Shown: one piece after another, positions 20,907 through 31,268 of the stretch
Layout: the number at the start of each line of letters is the position of its first letter
Numbering within the stretch: position 1 is the stretch's first letter
Assembly: GCA_024082115.1 (NCBI GenBank)
Contig: JAMRYE010000008.1
Span: forward strand, 1,798,001 to 1,862,000
Direction: 5' to 3'
DNA from: Rhinocladiella similis
Taxonomy: Eukaryota > Ascomycota > Eurotiomycetes > Chaetothyriales > Herpotrichiellaceae
DNA: 64,000 nt
The notes under the pieces: model-generated
Database searches by the model: none
What the model saw: only the letters and a program-made list of their open reading frames with translations
Told to the model about the DNA's origin: nothing
Program-made: the position numbers and the translations under genes

Positions 20907-23672
20907 ATGCGTAGCCGGGGACTTCGTTTCAACCTCAAAACCTACGTCGATTCCGTCGCGGGAAACAACAACGACCCCTTAAGCGCCATGCCTCCTCAAA
21001 CCCCACGATCCAGTAGAGTGCTCCCTTGGATGGAAGATGATGTGCCCATCATCGATAGCACCGAAAGCTTCTCAGATGTCACATTCAAGGTGTTCACATA
21101 TATCGCCAAGGCCGTCGACGCGGCCTACACATATGAGCAGCTCCGCACGTCGATTGTTGGACAAACCCTGAAACCACTAATCTCAAAGCTCAGTGAAGAT
21201 TGCCATCATCCTGCAGTCGTGGCGTCCCTTTTAGCTGCAAGATATTTGTTCACCAATGACTCCGGGGACACAGATAGTGGACTCAACGAAAGCAGAGGGC
21301 TTGCGTGTGAGTTGGTCGCTTGGCAGTTCCTCACCTTCTTGTCGGAGAAGGAACTGATTGACTATCTTCTGCACGAACTTCCAGAGTATTCCGAAGATTC
21401 CTCGTCAGAGAATGGCACCCCTCGACGTAATGAAAGCCACAGAGACAGCATCTCAGACGAGACGTCGCCTCTGATCCGTGTCAGGTCCAATGAATTCGGT
21501 GGGCTCCGGCCACCCAAACGCGTCTCTGTTGACAACCCGGTCGGCACAACGGTCAGCTTCCCTGGCGACACAGATGGCTCTTCTCGCTTGAACCTCGATC
21601 AATCAATGGCTGGAATGAACGCTCTAGAAATTGCTGCGATAGGAGACGCAAAGAAATTTCTGTCCCAGAATCCCGTCCAGAAAATTGTCGAGGATATCTG
21701 GAATGGGGAAGTCATCTTCTGGGAGTCACTTTCTGTTCATGCCGTCAAAAAGCCCCGAATGTACAACAAACGCGTCGCCGATCCTTTCACGCGTTTGCGG
21801 GTCCCCAAATACCAGAAGGCCTTCCAAGTGGCATTCTTCATCTCCTTTATGGTCCTCTACTATGCAGTTCTGGTTGAACGGAACCCTAAACATATCACGG
21901 CCACTGAAGCAGTACTGTATGTCTGGATCGCAGCATTTGCGTATGATGAGTTTGGCGAAATCAAGGATGCCGGCTTGATGTTCTATCAGACGGATTTCTG
22001 GTCGCTGTGGGATATCGCAATAATTGGGGTGAGCGCGGCTTTTGTCTTAATGAGTAAGTCGTTCCTGGAGGGTTGGGTACTTTTTGCAGCTGACTGATGT
22101 ACACACAGGGGTCATTGGCCTTATGAGACACAGCGATTATCTCATTGATGTGGCATTTGATATCTTGTCCATGGTTGCCTTATTTCTGGTGCCGAGGTGT
22201 GTTCTATCTCTCAGTTGCAGAGGGCTAGAGACTGAACATTATAGGATCTTTTCTGTAATGAGCCTCAATCCCTACTTTGGAAGCTTGGTATGTGGAAGCC
22301 ACGATATCTTGTAGTGAATACGGCTGACAGCTATTGCAAAGATTCCTGTACTGAAGGAAATGGTATGCCGTTGTGATTCCGCAGTGAAGAACCAGTATCT
22401 GACGGATGTCAGACCAAAGCATTCTGCAAATTTCTCCCTGTCATAATTGTTCTGTATCTAGGTAAGGAGAGTGACACAGATCTGGATGTACGTACTGATC
22501 ACCATTCTCAGGCTTTTTGACAACTTTCACCATGCTTGCACGAGACCGGATGACGTTGAACGATATGTCATGGATGCTGATTAAGGTCTTCTTTGGGTAC
22601 GATGCTCTGCCACGCATTTTCTACTCATGCTTACTGGTTTTGCAGATCAAGCTATCTTGGATTCGACATGGCCGTTAAGGTATGGTCTTCATGTTTGCCT
22701 TGTTGCAGGAGTCTGCAGTGCTCACCATTTTGTCACCCACAGATCTCTCCATTGTTCGGATACACATTGATGTACGTTTGCATTGCCGCTTCGTGTGCAG
22801 TCCCCTCGACATGTCTGCTCAGCCTCGAGAAAAATACGCGCGCTTAATCGTTTGGTCCTCAAGATCCCAAAACATGGGGCGAAAGCTCACGACCTATATC
22901 CAACCCGAGTGGGAAGACGCTTGCTAATTTTTTGGGCTATGCCGCAGGCTGATTTTTGTGTGCTTGACCAACATCTTGCTCATCACATCACTCGTGTCAT
23001 TAGTCTCGAACTCCCTGACAGAGGTGAGTTCCTTGTCCTCCGCAAAGTTGTCCTGGCGGGAACACACATGGCCTGCGGGCCGCATGAACGCGACCCCTTA
23101 GTCTAAGCGCCGTGTTGATCGGGTCAGGTCTAATTGGTCAACAGGTCATGGCTCATGCTAGGGAGGAATACCTCTTCCAATATTCGATCTATGTCCTCGA
23201 GAGCAGTACTTCCCGTCGACTGACCTACTTCTTGCCGCCGCTCAACTTGTTCCCGCTGGTCTTGCTGCGACCACTCCGGCTAGTGCTGCCCTCAGAAGAC
23301 GTTCGCCGGATACGCATCGCAATGCTCAAAGCCACCCATGTCCCTTTCCTCGTCATGATTTGGACGTACGAGAAATCAATGCGAATGGTGTCGCGCGCTC
23401 ACCCAACCATAAGTAAGGCTCCGCATCTGACAAGCCGGCCTCTCAGTGTAGGCCAGTTCAGTCTCAGTGGTGCCCAAGATTTTGTCAAGTCCCCAACGAG
23501 TCGACGCGCGCTTCATGATACATCTCCAACGAGAGATCCCGACGTGACAGGTTCCACCATAAAATCTGCCTCGGGCAGTGCCGAGAACACCGAGCTTCTG
23601 GCCCTTGTTCATAAGTTGAGCGCTCAGGTCGATGGCTTGACTGCCATGGTGGCCGGTCAGCAGAAAGACTGA
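20907..23672 (+). CDS. YVC1: Yvc1-type TRP cation channel
   Basis: Ten exons fit in frame: 20907-22053, 22109-22196, 22245-22287, 22342-22362, 22413-22461, 22512-22596, 22646-22679, 22743-22771, 22948-23023 and 23145-23672, total 699 residues. The long cytosolic N-terminal domain ends near KYQKAFQVAFFISFM, the first membrane helix. The channel core follows: MRHSDYLIDVAFDILS, RIFSVMSLNPYFGSL, IPVLKEM, TKAFCKFLPVIIVLYLGF, the pore-side segment DMSWMLIKVFFGSSYLGF and ISPLFGYTLM. After the last helix comes AHAREEYLFQYSIYVLE, highly typical of Yvc1/TRPY, and a Ser-rich tail with a short coiled coil. In yeast this vacuolar channel releases calcium on osmotic shock. An internal ATG at 20988 (MPPQTPRSS) is an alternative start. 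The unspliced sequence has many stops, so the exon chain is well constrained. Confidence 0.9.
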
Positions 23673-24326
23673 TGACCACCTTCTCCAAACAGCCACCACG
23701 CCTGCTGCTTCTTTTGCTCCCCTGCCCCCAGTAGGGCATTAGAGGGAAGCACAGCATCACTACAAGGTCCAGTATTTGCGGGGTCATCACGCTGTAAACT
23801 TTGGTTGAAGGGTGGCCCACTGACAGAATCCCACTCTGCTGACCTCAACACCGGCAGCCCCAATCCAGCATGGTATCGATACGTCCGGGGCCGGGATTTG
23901 CTATTGCGGTTCTTTTGACCAGGTGCAACCTAGAATGTACTCTAATCTATGGTTCGCCGTGCGTTTTCGCAATGCGGGCATTGGAATTCGAGCACTTCCG
24001 GTGCTTTACGGTTGCTGCAGCCTGTCGCTCTTCGATGCGGTCGTGTTCCGGTCCGCAAAGGCTGCATCACTTGGTAAGGTCGAGGTCCTCCGATATATTC
24101 CAGGTCACCTCTTGGTGTTCACCGCCTCCCATAGATACAGCACTGCCTAGACAGCTCTCTCGGTCATCGCTCATTTCCTCTGAGTCATGTGGCATGTTAT
24201 CGTGTAGAGCGCAGGACAAAGATTGAACACAGTATCATTCTCTTACATTCTCCTCCTGACAAGCTCAACCGCACCCGACTGCCCAACGCCTTCAGCGCCC
24301 TATATATCGTATTTATTCTTGACAGT
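23673..24326. other. Intergenic region before the C2H2 gene
   Basis: 654 bases between two plus-strand genes, with only short unsupported frames. The upstream extension of the C2H2 frame (24189-24326) is more likely leader than coding. Confidence 0.5.
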
Positions 24327-25812
24327 ATGACTTCTGTGAATGCAGACGTCTCAAAGAAGTGTCTAACCTCTCCATTCTCCGATCCTTCGACTCCTTCTGC
24401 TGGCATGTTCCTTGCAAATGACGAGCCTGTAAATCTACAACCATCGACAAGCCGCCAGTCTGACCAGAGCCGCTATCTGCATCTGTCATCTCAGAAACTC
24501 CAAATGTCACCGCTCACTCAATCTTCAATATCGTATGGCGTCGATAATGAACTCCACGGACGAGGAGGAGCCCAGACATACGAATGGGCAACTCATCTCC
24601 ATCCGTGGCCATTTCTAACTCCGGACACCATCATGCCACTCACAGCCACGATCACATCCCCTGCATCTTGCACCTGGAGCAGTGCTGCAGGCTATACTCC
24701 ATTTAGTGCTTTCGGAATAGACAGAGACAGAACTGATATGGATGGGGACAGCTATATGTGGCAGCACGATGGAGCGGACGGTGCTCATCAGAGCACATTA
24801 GCAATTTTCCAACCAAATCTGTGGATTCCGCATATGCATCCGAGCACAGTTCAATACGAAATCATGGACACTGATTTCATGGATCTGTCATCCTCGGTAC
24901 CATACGGACTCAATTGTGTTGCACCAGACCCTTCCGCACCCGACGGCATGACATCAAATTTTGGAAGCTTAAGCTTTGCAGTTGTCGGTACCGAGCAGAA
25001 TGTGCCTGACAAGGCAGTGTCGATGCTACCCTCCGAGTCGGAACTAAACGATTCTCTTCCCTTAACTGAGCGAGAGAAAAGTCTCGAGCCTCTGCCGTCC
25101 AGAAATAAAGCTCGCCTACGACCGCGACCACCGGCATCTTGCTTGATATGCAATACACAATTCAATCGGCGAAGCGATCTCAGGCGACACATGTACGAGC
25201 ATGAGGGACAGCACGAGTGCACAATCTGTGGCAAGAGATACCATGAGAAATACCAGCTCAGCAACCACGAGAAGAGTCACGCCGGGCCTCATCCCTGCGC
25301 AGAATGCCCCAAAATCTTCGAGACACGCTCGTCGCTAAGGTCTCACTTGGCTACACATGAAGATTCTCCTAAGCTACTGGCGTGCCCTGTGAGCGGCTGT
25401 GGCAGGCATTACCGAAGAGGAGGCTGCTTGAACCGTCACGTTAAAAGTGTACGTCCTCCACACTAGCAAGGCCAATTCTCAAGGCATACGGCTAATTGTG
25501 CATGTTAGAGTCATCAGGGTGGAGAGGGTCACAAGTGCCGTTACTGTTCGAAGTCGTTCAGGCGATCAGATCTTCGAGGCCGGTATGTATGACGTTCAAA
25601 ATGCCTTGCAAGTTTAGCTGGCCCTGAAGCTTGTGATGGCCTTCTAGTGGTGCCAGGTCGAAGTTGAAGTTGCAATTTCTATTGTATTCTTCATCTTGTC
25701 AGCTGCAAACGTCGCCACGAACGAGTTTTGGCTAATGTATGTTATCTATAGTCATGAGAAAGACAATTGCCCTCGAATGTCGAAAGCAAAGAAGCCAAGG
25801 CGATCATACTGA
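24327..25812 (+). CDS. C2H2 zinc-finger protein, probable transcription factor
   Basis: Three exons: 24327-25448, 25509-25582 and 25752-25812, 418 residues. The N-terminal 290 residues are Ser/Thr/Pro-rich without known domains. Five fingers follow. Finger 1 is CLICNTQF..H..H, finger 2 CTICGKRY..H..H, finger 3 CAECPKIF..H..H. Finger 4 begins CPVSGC, with its second histidine supplied by exon 2 (RHVKSSH). Finger 5 is CRYCSKSFRRSDL with H-x4-C ligands completed by exon 3 (RHEKDNC). That both splices complete zinc ligands strongly supports the model. The short basic tail (KAKKPRR) could serve nuclear import. The target genes are unknown. An upstream in-frame ATG at 24189 exists but adds a sequence with no family-like character. 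Confidence 0.85.
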
Positions 25813-25894
25813 TGCTCCAACCACGGCCGCAAGAGCCACAGACAATCCAATCTTAATTTTCTCATGGGCTTGAAAAGAAGTATCGTCGAACCAT

Positions 25895-28198
25895 TCAAGA
25901 CAACATATTTTCAAGACCCATAGTGACTGCTGCTTTTCTGATTCTGCCTTTGACTTCTCCTTTGTCATCTTCTCCGTCGCTGTTGGGGTCTTGTCCGAGC
26001 AAGTTGACGACCAATACTTTTATATTTTTATACCGAGGATCATCGCTGTCTGGAGCTGTGCTGGAAGGTGGTACAGTACCAGAAGTTTCGGTTTCAGTTA
26101 TTGAGTTGTGCTGCTGCACGATTTCTTCTAGCTTCCTCAGCAATTCTTGGTGATTAGAGCCCAAAGTAACCAGTATCTCGGATCTAGTGTCAGGTATGGT
26201 GGTCATAAGACCCAAGCCGAACCAAGCCTCTGCCTCCGTTCGCAGCATCAAATTGGATGGTGTTGTTGTTGATGATGATGCTGCGGAGCCTTGTGGCTGT
26301 GGCTGCGTTATAATGAAAGCAATAGTATCGGCGACTGTGACGGTTAGTTCAGGTTCTGGGGATGAGATGAAGCCGAGCAGTATTCTTTCGGTAAGCTGCG
26401 AGGACGGTGATGTTTGGCTGGATTTGAAATATGTCCGCAGAATCTCAATGTAGAAACGTCCAATTTCGGTCTTGGTTCGAACATCTTTGGTGTTCTCAAA
26501 TAAAGACAACAATATAGTCGTGATGCTGTCCGCCTCAGTTTCAGGGTTGAGGCTGGAGCTATATGCAACCCGGTCTTTGACAAGGAGTCGAGCAAGACTG
26601 ACTGACTGACGCTGGATCTCGATTCCTAGTGCGTCCTTTGCGCTCGTTGATTTCAAGAGACGTCTGGTAATAGAGACAAGTCCTCGCTCGTACAGTGCGT
26701 CCTGGCCTTCCGGGCTCAGCGCTAGGCGCGTCGCAATGTCGACGGCAGGCAGAACGAGCTCTTTATCTGAAGTATTGTTTAGGATTTTGGGTAGAATGGC
26801 CGCTATATTGGTTGACTCCAGTAAGCGTGCGGCACGGGCAGTCGAGATGATGCTGTTGGCTATGAGGACGCACATGCTGGCCCAGAGACCTGAGTCCAAG
26901 TGGTCGGTGCCAGGGCGAGTGCCGGTACTGGATTCGGGTCGAAACTGCGCATTGAGAGCCTGGACACAGTCGCGAGTCAATTTGGAGTCTGAGTCGGATT
27001 GTTCCGCGTATGATTCGAGCGATGAGATCTGGTAGATGAGCCTCAGGAAAGCCTTTCTGAACGGTGCTAGGGTCTCCGCGAGAGTCTCGTGTTCAGCGGC
27101 GCCCGACTCGTCGTCTTCTTCGTAGATGTAGGGGAGGTGGATGAAATTCCAGAGCGCTGTATCTGTCTTGATGATGGCTTCATGACTTTCTGGGTGCGAG
27201 AGGACGTTGAGAGCTGCTTGGCATATTGAAAGTTGGGTGTCCTGATCGTCTTTGATGATCTGGGTGCCCTTTGAGAGTAGGGTTCCCAAAAGTCTTGAAC
27301 ACGACGTCTTAAGATGCTGTGATTTGAGATCTTCTGAATCGTCCTCGAGGGTTTCTGGAGTAGAGATAATGTGATGGAGTCCATACAGGGCCATGTGGCT
27401 TGCCATCTCTACAAGGTCCGCTAGGAGGCCAATGCAATGTTCCGCGGATGGGAGCATGCTGAGAAGGATTTCGATTGAGGTCAAGTTGATGTTTTGCCCC
27501 ACTTCAATTGGCAGGGCGAGCTTTTGTTCTGCAAGATTGGCTGTTGGTTCTCCGACGTCGACGCCCTTGTGCTCGCTGGTCTCGTGCAGAGGGGGCAATG
27601 GCGTGCCGTCTTCAGCAATGGCAGGTGAGCTGTACTGGTAGCAGACATTGAACATCGTTGGTATGAGAAGGTCGCACTCTCGTTTGTGGTATGCCAATAT
27701 CATCATGGCTTTGATCCCATTTCGTTTGACGATAGTGTCCCGATTGGCATTGTTGTCTGCACAGCAGTTTGCAATCAGGCGGAGCGCGGATCGTACTTCC
27801 TCCCTTTTCGACTCGTCCCATGGTCTGGCGACGATGCGTCTGGACACTTCCAAGATACAGTCTGGTGGTATTGACTCGGCAATGTGTTGTTCAGAAGCCT
27901 GAGAGTCGTGCAATCTGCCAAATCGTGGTCGCCAGAAGGGTGATTCACGAGTGATTTTTGCCAGGAAGCTGCTTAGTCTTGGATCGTCGATTTGCCCTTG
28001 AAGGCTGACAGAGTCAAAGTATCTGGTCAAGTTGTCCACGCATACGTCGATGGACTGCTGGGCTTTGTCGGGAGTTGAGACATCCTCCAATGCGGTGCAG
28101 GAGGCAGCGTAATAAGGCGAATCCGACGCTGATGGTCCTCCATGCTCAATTAACTCGCGGCGGAGATAGTCGCAGGCTTGCGACTCCTCGGTGGTCAT
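25895..28198 (-). CDS. Armadillo-repeat protein of the SmgGDS (Rap1 GDS1) type
   Basis: Single exon of 767 residues from the ATG at 28196-28198; the frame continues upstream only with a non-ATG start. The protein is an almost uninterrupted array of armadillo-like helical repeats. A clear one reads EEVRSALRLIANCCADNNANRDTIVKRNGI, shown here as landmarks ALRLIANCCADN and NRDTIVKRNGI. Later repeats include LLADLVEMASHMALYGLHHI and ALNVLSHPESHEAI. The asparagine-rich ANCCADNNANR followed by a basic residue is typical of SmgGDS, a chaperone and exchange factor for small GTPases with a polybasic tail; fungal orthologues are poorly studied. No membrane segment. Length is comparable to fungal homologues as I remember them. 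The C-terminus ends GLENMLS. Confidence 0.75.
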   Translation of the reverse strand: MTTEESQACDYLRRELIEHGGPSASDSPYYAASCTALEDVSTPDKAQQSIDVCVDNLTRYFDSVSLQGQIDDPRLSSFLAKITRESPFWRPRFGRLHDSQASEQHIAESIPPDCILEVSRRIVARPWDESKREEVRSALRLIANCCADNNANRDTIVKRNGIKAMMILAYHKRECDLLIPTMFNVCYQYSSPAIAEDGTPLPPLHETSEHKGVDVGEPTANLAEQKLALPIEVGQNINLTSIEILLSMLPSAEHCIGLLADLVEMASHMALYGLHHIISTPETLEDDSEDLKSQHLKTSCSRLLGTLLSKGTQIIKDDQDTQLSICQAALNVLSHPESHEAIIKTDTALWNFIHLPYIYEEDDESGAAEHETLAETLAPFRKAFLRLIYQISSLESYAEQSDSDSKLTRDCVQALNAQFRPESSTGTRPGTDHLDSGLWASMCVLIANSIISTARAARLLESTNIAAILPKILNNTSDKELVLPAVDIATRLALSPEGQDALYERGLVSITRRLLKSTSAKDALGIEIQRQSVSLARLLVKDRVAYSSSLNPETEADSITTILLSLFENTKDVRTKTEIGRFYIEILRTYFKSSQTSPSSQLTERILLGFISSPEPELTVTVADTIAFIITQPQPQGSAASSSTTTPSNLMLRTEAEAWFGLGLMTTIPDTRSEILVTLGSNHQELLRKLEEIVQQHNSITETETSGTVPPSSTAPDSDDPRYKNIKVLVVNLLGQDPNSDGEDDKGEVKGRIRKAAVTMGLENMLS

Positions 28199-29138
28199 TT
28201 CGAAATCTGGCCTGAGCAGAATTGACCGACTCAATTTCGATGAGTAGGCAACTTGTCGGCTGAAACAAGACCAAGCTGGAAGCCTTGGAAAGGTCCCTAC
28301 ATGGTGACAGAGATATAATTTGGGGAACGCCTGTAATGATGACTCTCCTAAGGGGACCCTGTACAGTTAGACACCGGCTCCCCCTAGATCTCGGGTAACC
28401 TACCCAAAAGATTTTCCCAGAAGAAAGCACCGCAGTGCATAATTTGTCTAATCGAGGAGCACAAGTAACACTGACTGAGCATCCAAGAATCTGCTCACTT
28501 CATTTTAGGATGTTCCTCCCTGGCCTTTTCTATTCATTTCTCCAGATTATCAACAGCTTGCTGAGTTGTTTCGTAATTTGCCATGAGAGGCGGCATGACT
28601 TCTACTGGACTACGTTGTAGCGCTGTTGTTGTTGTGTGGTAACGACAAACTTTTTCAATCAGAAGAGCGACTATCTCCTTCTGTCCAGTGGTCTTGGTTG
28701 GTTTCGGGTCATCGCCTTTCACCCTTTAAGAGTCTTCGTGGTCGCCATCGAAGCGCTGTGAGAGACCAGTCAGGGGAGCCGAGTCATCTTCTTCCACTCA
28801 GCTAAGTTACACACCTACAACACAATCTTCTGATTGCGTGGAATTAGAACAGGTTACAATGGTGGTTTTATTGTCTATGAAATCACAGATATATACAAAA
28901 ATTGTGGTTGAACAAGATTATGCCTTTATCGGACAGAATTGAAAGCTTTCTTCTTGGACAGAATGATACCCGAAGCTCTAGCGACGTCGAGCATTTGTTG
29001 TCCCTTCTCTCGGATTGTTGCTGGAAAGATCCGAATGCCGATCTGGGTGATGCCGCTGAAGTCCACAGTGGCACAGCCTTCGCTATGGCAAAGGTGACAT
29101 CAAGGGTCGGCTCTCTAACCAGATTCGTTTGAGCGACT
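28199..29138. other. Intergenic region, possible 3' exon of the CFEM gene
   Basis: The left part is the SmgGDS promoter. Minus-strand frame 28926-29082 (ending KKKAFNSVR) could be a further exon of the neighbouring CFEM gene through a 60-base intron (29083-29142), which keeps the frame. I regard this as possible but unproven. Confidence 0.4.
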
Positions 29139-29960
29139 CTACCAGTGACCTCGGCCTGGTGCGTAGCTTGACCATTGAGGGACCCAGTTGTTGCATTGAC
29201 CGGAGTTTCCCTGCGAGGGAACCTCACTAGTCTGTGGAATGGCGGAGGTGGAGGCAGGCGGCTGCGCAGGATGGGTAGCGAAAGTCGAGGTGACATGGGA
29301 TGGTGGACTATCGTGAGACGATATTGCGCATGGGCAATCTGCGGAAGCTGTTTGATGAGCACTTTGGCTCGATGCAGCCAAAGACCTGGCGCCGGATGCG
29401 ATTGAACCAGACGAAGCGATTGCTGTGGACGAAAGTGGCTTCGTAACAGAAGTGGCGGACGTGGTAGGAACTGAGCCAGCAGATGTACCAGCAGAAGTGC
29501 CAGCAGAGGTGGTGCTAGGACTTGCACCATCGGTGGATGGGATTACAGTGGCGGGAGCCCCAGGGGGGGAAATACCGACTTGCGACTTGCAGGTGGAGAT
29601 ATACCCATTCAAGAAAGCTACATGGTCCTATTAGCCTGACCTCACAGCAGCGGAGCCTTGGTCATATCTCTGGGATAAACTTACTCGCCGCGTCAGATTG
29701 GTCACAGGCACCGAAAATGCAGGAGGACAGGGTGTCATAGAGACCTGGCAGGGCGCATTGGCAGGTGAAGTTGGTAGCAGTCGAGCAAGCATCGTTCTCC
29801 AAAGTGGATGTGTAGCAGTTGATCTAGCCATAATCAGCGCATGGGACATTTGTGGAAATGAGAACCATCAAAAGGTACTTACACTGCAATCTGGGAATTG
29901 ATTCGCAGATTGGCAGGCGACAACGGCGGCGAGCGAGGCCACGACAGCCGAATACTTCAT
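29139..29960 (-). CDS. Secreted CFEM-domain protein (CFEM-1)
   Basis: Three exons on the minus strand, 29883-29960, 29685-29823 and 29139-29617, give 231 residues. Residues 1-16 form a signal peptide (MKYSAVVASLAAVVA). The CFEM domain follows with its cysteine ladder: PDCSINC, then ENDAC, NFTCQC, SSC, GACDQSDAA, and the last cysteine in NGYISTC. At the position three residues before the fourth cysteine, where iron/haem-binding CFEM proteins have Asp, this one has Asn (NFTC). The rest is a Ser/Thr/Ala-rich stalk (TSAGTSAGTSAG), as in cell-wall proteins, but I see no hydrophobic GPI tail. The 3' end is therefore doubtful and an extra exon down to 28926 is possible. The intron positions match those of the neighbouring CFEM gene exactly, which indicates duplication. 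Confidence 0.82.
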
Positions 29961-30686
29961 GAGGGAGAGCATTCCGGCAAAGTATGAGACTCCTTTGATC
30001 CGAGTCAAATCTGATGCAAAAATAAAGATCTTGTAAGATGAAGAGTTGGGAGGTATAGTCCAACGGTACGAAGCCGATTATATGGAACGAAAAGACTGGA
30101 TCAATGCCACTGAGCGCCCAATTGTACAAAACACTGAAGCTCTACAGAACATACAGTCTTATATAGATCTAATCTGATAAGATTAGATCAAATTTTATCA
30201 GAATACAGCACATGCTCCACTCCGACAAGCCGCTCATAGAACCTCTCCCGCTTCGAGTTCCTGGACTCAATGCCTCGCAACACAGCATGGCCACACCATC
30301 CTCGGTCGGCTTTCGTTGATCACACCCCATCGAAATCAGCAAACGGCATCCGGCGGTCGAGGCGCGTCCGCCGCGGGTGAGGCGGCTTTGCTGAGGGAAA
30401 AGCCGCTCCTTTGCATTCTCCGCTCCGAGTCTCCGTCGGCCTAGCGAACGGTTCTTCCACATCTCAACATGCTGGAAGAAGCTGTGCGTCACAGGCTGCA
30501 TCTGCAGGCCTCAAGAGTGTGGTGCAGACGGAGTCTTGACGAATGTGGGCTTCGCACACAGATATAAGGAAGAGTATTGCCATTTCATCGCCTGGTGCGC
30601 ACAAATACGGAAATCCTTGGTGGGCTTTATTCATCACCTTTTCCGAACAATTCTACGCCATACAGCTGTTTTTGGAGGTCTTCACC
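29961..30686. promoter_or_regulatory. Shared divergent promoter of the two CFEM genes
   Basis: 726 bases between the two start codons. It contains an extended GATA site and a perfect inverted repeat, listed separately, plus a second partial GATA element TTATCAGAA at 30195-30203. No gene is apparent inside it. Confidence 0.65.
30166..30189. promoter_or_regulatory. Extended iron-type GATA site inside a perfect inverted repeat
   Basis: ATCTGATAA at 30172-30180 exactly matches the ATCWGATAA site described for fungal iron-regulatory GATA factors (SreA, Sre1, Urbs1 class). It lies within a dyad: GATCTAATC at 30166-30174, a six-base centre TGATAA, and GATTAGATC at 30181-30189. The site is about 210 bases from the CFEM-1 start and 510 from the CFEM-2 start. 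The match is seen directly; occupancy by such a factor is inferred. Confidence 0.6.
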
Positions 30687-31268
30687 ATGAAGCGAGACGC
30701 GTTACTGGTTGTTCTTGGTTCGGTTGCGGTTTGCAATGCTGCCAGCAATGCCTTCCCAGCTACCAGTGAATTCCCTCCCTGCTCCGTAAGTCCTGTGCAA
30801 GCTCGTCGATCCGATGTTGGGCTCTGAGAACTAAGAGCAAAGCTAGATCAATTGTTTCACAACCACTTTGGAAAACGATGGGTGTGCTGAGTCTGACTTT
30901 GACTGCCACTGTTCACTGTCAGGTCTCTACCAGAACATTTCCACTTGTGTTTTCAACGCCTGCGACCGGCCCAATGCAAACAGTAAGTTGTTCGCACCTA
31001 GAGTACTCTTAGACGAATACCCTTTCTGACCCCTTTCAATCCAGCCTTCTTGGATGGATTCATTTCAGCATGTGAGGGCATTGGGTATCCTCTCAAGAGC
31101 GCCCCAACTACCCTGCTTCTTCCGACTGCAGCGGCTGCTACAGCGACGACAAGTGCCACAGCAGCCCCATCCCCTTCGAAAGGCGCAGCAGCCGGACTTG
31201 TGCCCACTCAAATTGGTAGCCTTCTGGCAGGCGTCCTAACAGTTTTGGCGCTGGCCCATGCCACATAA
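30687..31268 (+). CDS. GPI-anchored CFEM-domain protein (CFEM-2)
   Basis: Three exons, 30687-30785, 30847-30982 and 31045-31268, give 152 residues. A signal peptide (MKRDALLVVLGSVAVCNA) is followed by the CFEM domain: PPCSINC, ENDGC, SDFDCHC, STC, NAC and the eighth cysteine in ISAC. The Asp three residues before the fourth cysteine is present (DFDC), as needed for axial metal coordination in characterised haem-binding CFEM proteins. A short Ala/Thr/Ser stalk leads to a hydrophobic C-terminus (IGSLLAGVLTVLALAHAT), a good GPI-anchor signal. It is therefore a small wall or membrane-surface protein. Exon phases and intron sites equal those of CFEM-1, its inverted neighbour. Confidence 0.9.

Noticed and set aside
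28883..29530. 215-codon minus-strand frame next to CFEM-1
   Set aside because: Overlaps the CFEM-1 stalk in another frame; the Ser/Thr-rich frame joined to the CFEM domain is clearly the coding one.
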